From contig NC_134017.1 in the NCBI RefSeq assembly GCF_040712315.1, positions 54,407,136-54,471,135 of the forward strand: a stretch of DNA of 64,000 nt, in the 5' to 3' direction. The position numbers and the translations under genes are program-made. The DNA is from Castanea sativa. Taxonomy: Eukaryota; Streptophyta; Magnoliopsida; Fagales; Fagaceae. Below are positions 62,177 through 64,000 of this stretch, in pieces (within the stretch, counting starts at the first letter, position 1; the number at the start of each line of letters is the position of its first letter). The notes under the pieces were generated by a model. That model was not told the origin of the DNA. It worked only from the letters and a program-made list of their open reading frames with translations, and did no database searches.

Positions 62177-63199
62177 TGTTTAGACCCCAAAAACAAATTT
62201 TCCGATACAAGCTTATATTCAAACAATATATGTGTGGAATATGAGATATAAGCAATACCCAAATTAGCAAACTACTTTAAGCTATTAATTAATCACTACT
62301 AGCAGAAATTAAAATTTAAGAGTAAGGGAAAGAGAGATGCAAACACAAGATAATACCGGTACGTGTTATTGAAGAGGAAACCGAAGAACTCGGTGAAAAA
62401 CCTTTCTGCCGCCCTCCAAGCGGTAAATGATCCACTAGAAAATCAGTTAGGATACATGAATAGTAATAGTCACTCCAAGCCTAATATATCCAATGCACCT
62501 AAGCCTTCCAAGCTTCTTGCTTCAACAAAGTTACGCCGAACCGTGTCTTCTCTAGCTTTACTGATCCTGCAATTAGCCCATTGCATCAACCAATATGAAT
62601 TGGTTCTCCCTTAAACTGCTTCCCAAACACCAAGAACCACAACTCTGAATTTGGTGAGGTAAGGATTTGGTTTATAATCCTCTCATGGGCATGACAATGG
62701 AGAGAGTAAGAATAAAGGAATATGGAGAATCAAATGTATAAGATTGTGGATAAATCAATCTTGTTTTTCTCTAGGGTTTCTCTTTCAAAATTCTCTCTAG
62801 AAACTCTCTACATTTCGTGGGTATAAGGGTATTTATAGTAGGGTATGAGATAGAATGTGAAAAGTCACTTTTCAACAAAACAGGGTGCATTGGCGAGTTA
62901 CTTCTCGACTGGGATGAGTCGCGAGTTCTAGTCGTTAGTTATCAGACTAGGCCAGACTGTACTTTTTGTCTTGTAATGATCTAACTGGCCTGACTCTTCA
63001 TCTTCTTGCATACTTCACACATGTGCTTCATTTTGGCGAGTCACCACTTATAAGTCAGTCGCGAGTCACTTTTTTGTTGCACACTCTTGATCAAGTCTTC
63101 ACACTCTCTCACACACAATCCTTACATTATTCTCACTTAAATACAGGGTTTCTAAATATTGAATTACAAGAAAATTTGGTATGGAATAAAACCAACACA
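62177..63199. mobile_element. Probable solo LTR
   Basis: A 1.02 kb block that opens TGTTTAGACCCC and closes ...AAACCAACACA (TG...CA). It has a TATA-like 'gggtatttatagtaggg' at about 62827-62843 and GC-containing 'gcgagtcac' words near the end ('tggcgagtcaccac', 'cagtcgcgagtcac'). No internal gag-pol or second LTR lies within the window. The flanking 5-mers (GTGAA and TAGTT) do not match, so the precise ends or insertion type are unproven. The short frame at 62363-62614 is within it and not a gene. Confidence 0.55.
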
Positions 63200-63315
63200 T
63201 AGTTGAATAAATTCAACTTTACACTTTGGTTTTTGATTTACTAAAAACTTTAGCTTACTTACACTATGTACGTTTGTCATGCAACTTAAAATAGTCTTTG
63301 TTATTTTATTTTGTA

Positions 63316-63347
<32 letters not shown>

Positions 63348-64000
63348 CTAATTATTCTAGTTTAATCATACTATTGAAATATTTTGGTTAGTTCACATAT
63401 CGCATAGGCATGATATTGGTATTAAATTATTAATATTAAACTTAGCTACAAAGGCTTTATATATATAGAAAATTATTATTGTTGCTTTTAATTATGTATA
63501 CAAAGGATCTCTCTCTCAATAAAGGAGGTGATCAGGGGCTACCTGTGGCCGACCTTATTTCGGTGTGACCATAATAATTTCTTTACAGGTTAGGAAATTA
63601 AGGGAAAATACCACAATACATTGCCCATTACCATCCCTGATAAATTCGTAGACTCTAGTTAATCCTAGGCTATCATTAGAAAATCCATTAGTTTTAGTCC
63701 TAGCATGCATGGACAAAGGGTTAATTAATGAAATGTTTAAGCGGAAATTGATTCATTTTGTTGCCTATTGGTTAAAAAATGATATTAGTAGTGTAGCACT
63801 TCTCCTTTAACATTGAATCTTGTGTTTGATTGCAGGATATCAAGAAATGGATGAAAATGGTCTATATTGCATTAATTAGAAAGAATGTGTATAGAAATAT
63901 ATATATATATATATATAATCATTGAACCAAAACTAACTACCTAACTGCAAAAATAGAAGAGAAACTAACTTCACATGTGCTGCTACAGTGATAACTAACT
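63200..64000. other. Intergenic DNA with CT and TA microsatellites
   Basis: (CT)n followed by (TA)n at 63317-63348 and another (AT)n at 63898-63918. Otherwise AT-rich with no supportable gene to the window end. Confidence 0.5.

Overview
The window is nuclear DNA from a eudicot plant. Genes have small exons with GT-AG introns, intergenic DNA is AT-rich, and L1-type LINE, LTR, hAT and Mutator-like elements fill much of the space. The look of the LINE ORF1/ORF2 and of several LTR fragments resembles elements I associate with Fagaceae (oak/chestnut). That taxonomic placement is an inference from memory, not a computed match.

Three host genes can be assembled exon by exon. (1) Plus strand, 13834-30954: a KATNAL2/CCP1-like katanin p60 AAA ATPase, 11 exons and 402 aa. 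Its 10.2 kb last intron holds an L1-type LINE, itself interrupted by a hAT-type non-autonomous element, and a candidate alternative terminal exon. (2) Minus strand, 35599-37798: a calcyclin-binding-protein-like (CS/SGS domain) gene, 5 exons and 218 aa. (3) Minus strand, 40346-43583: an unrecognised 203-aa coiled-coil protein, 4 exons, with one GC-AG intron.

Region by region. 1-13.6 kb is repeat-rich. It holds LTR-like fragments, a small complete non-autonomous LTR retrotransposon (TRIM-like, minus strand, 3177-5330) with reiterated LTR/primer-binding-site junctions, a degenerate minus-strand LINE (7545-8870), a small MITE, a 1.54 kb nearly palindromic element with 5-bp target duplication (9530-11068), and a hAT-like element with 8-bp duplication (12117-12935). 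13.8-43.6 kb carries the three genes. 43.7-46.1 kb has two long-TIR elements; the first carries a rearranged fragment of an exocyst EXO70 gene. A tRNA-derived SINE lies at 46.8-47.0 kb. 48.3-56.7 kb is one 8.4 kb Mutator-like element: about 170-bp terminal inverted repeats, a FAR1-type transposase broken by three frameshifts, subterminal tandem repeats, a minisatellite, and fragments of two host genes (calmodulin exon 1 and an Ole e 1/PAC-domain cell-wall protein). Those two fragments could be spliced in phase. 56.7-64 kb has no gene I can support, only LTR-like sequence including a probable solo LTR at 62177-63199.

The main interest is transposon-mediated capture of host gene fragments (EXO70, calmodulin, Ole e 1), the palindromic insertion with retrotransposon-style ends, and the nested transposons plus alternative last exon inside the katanin-like gene.
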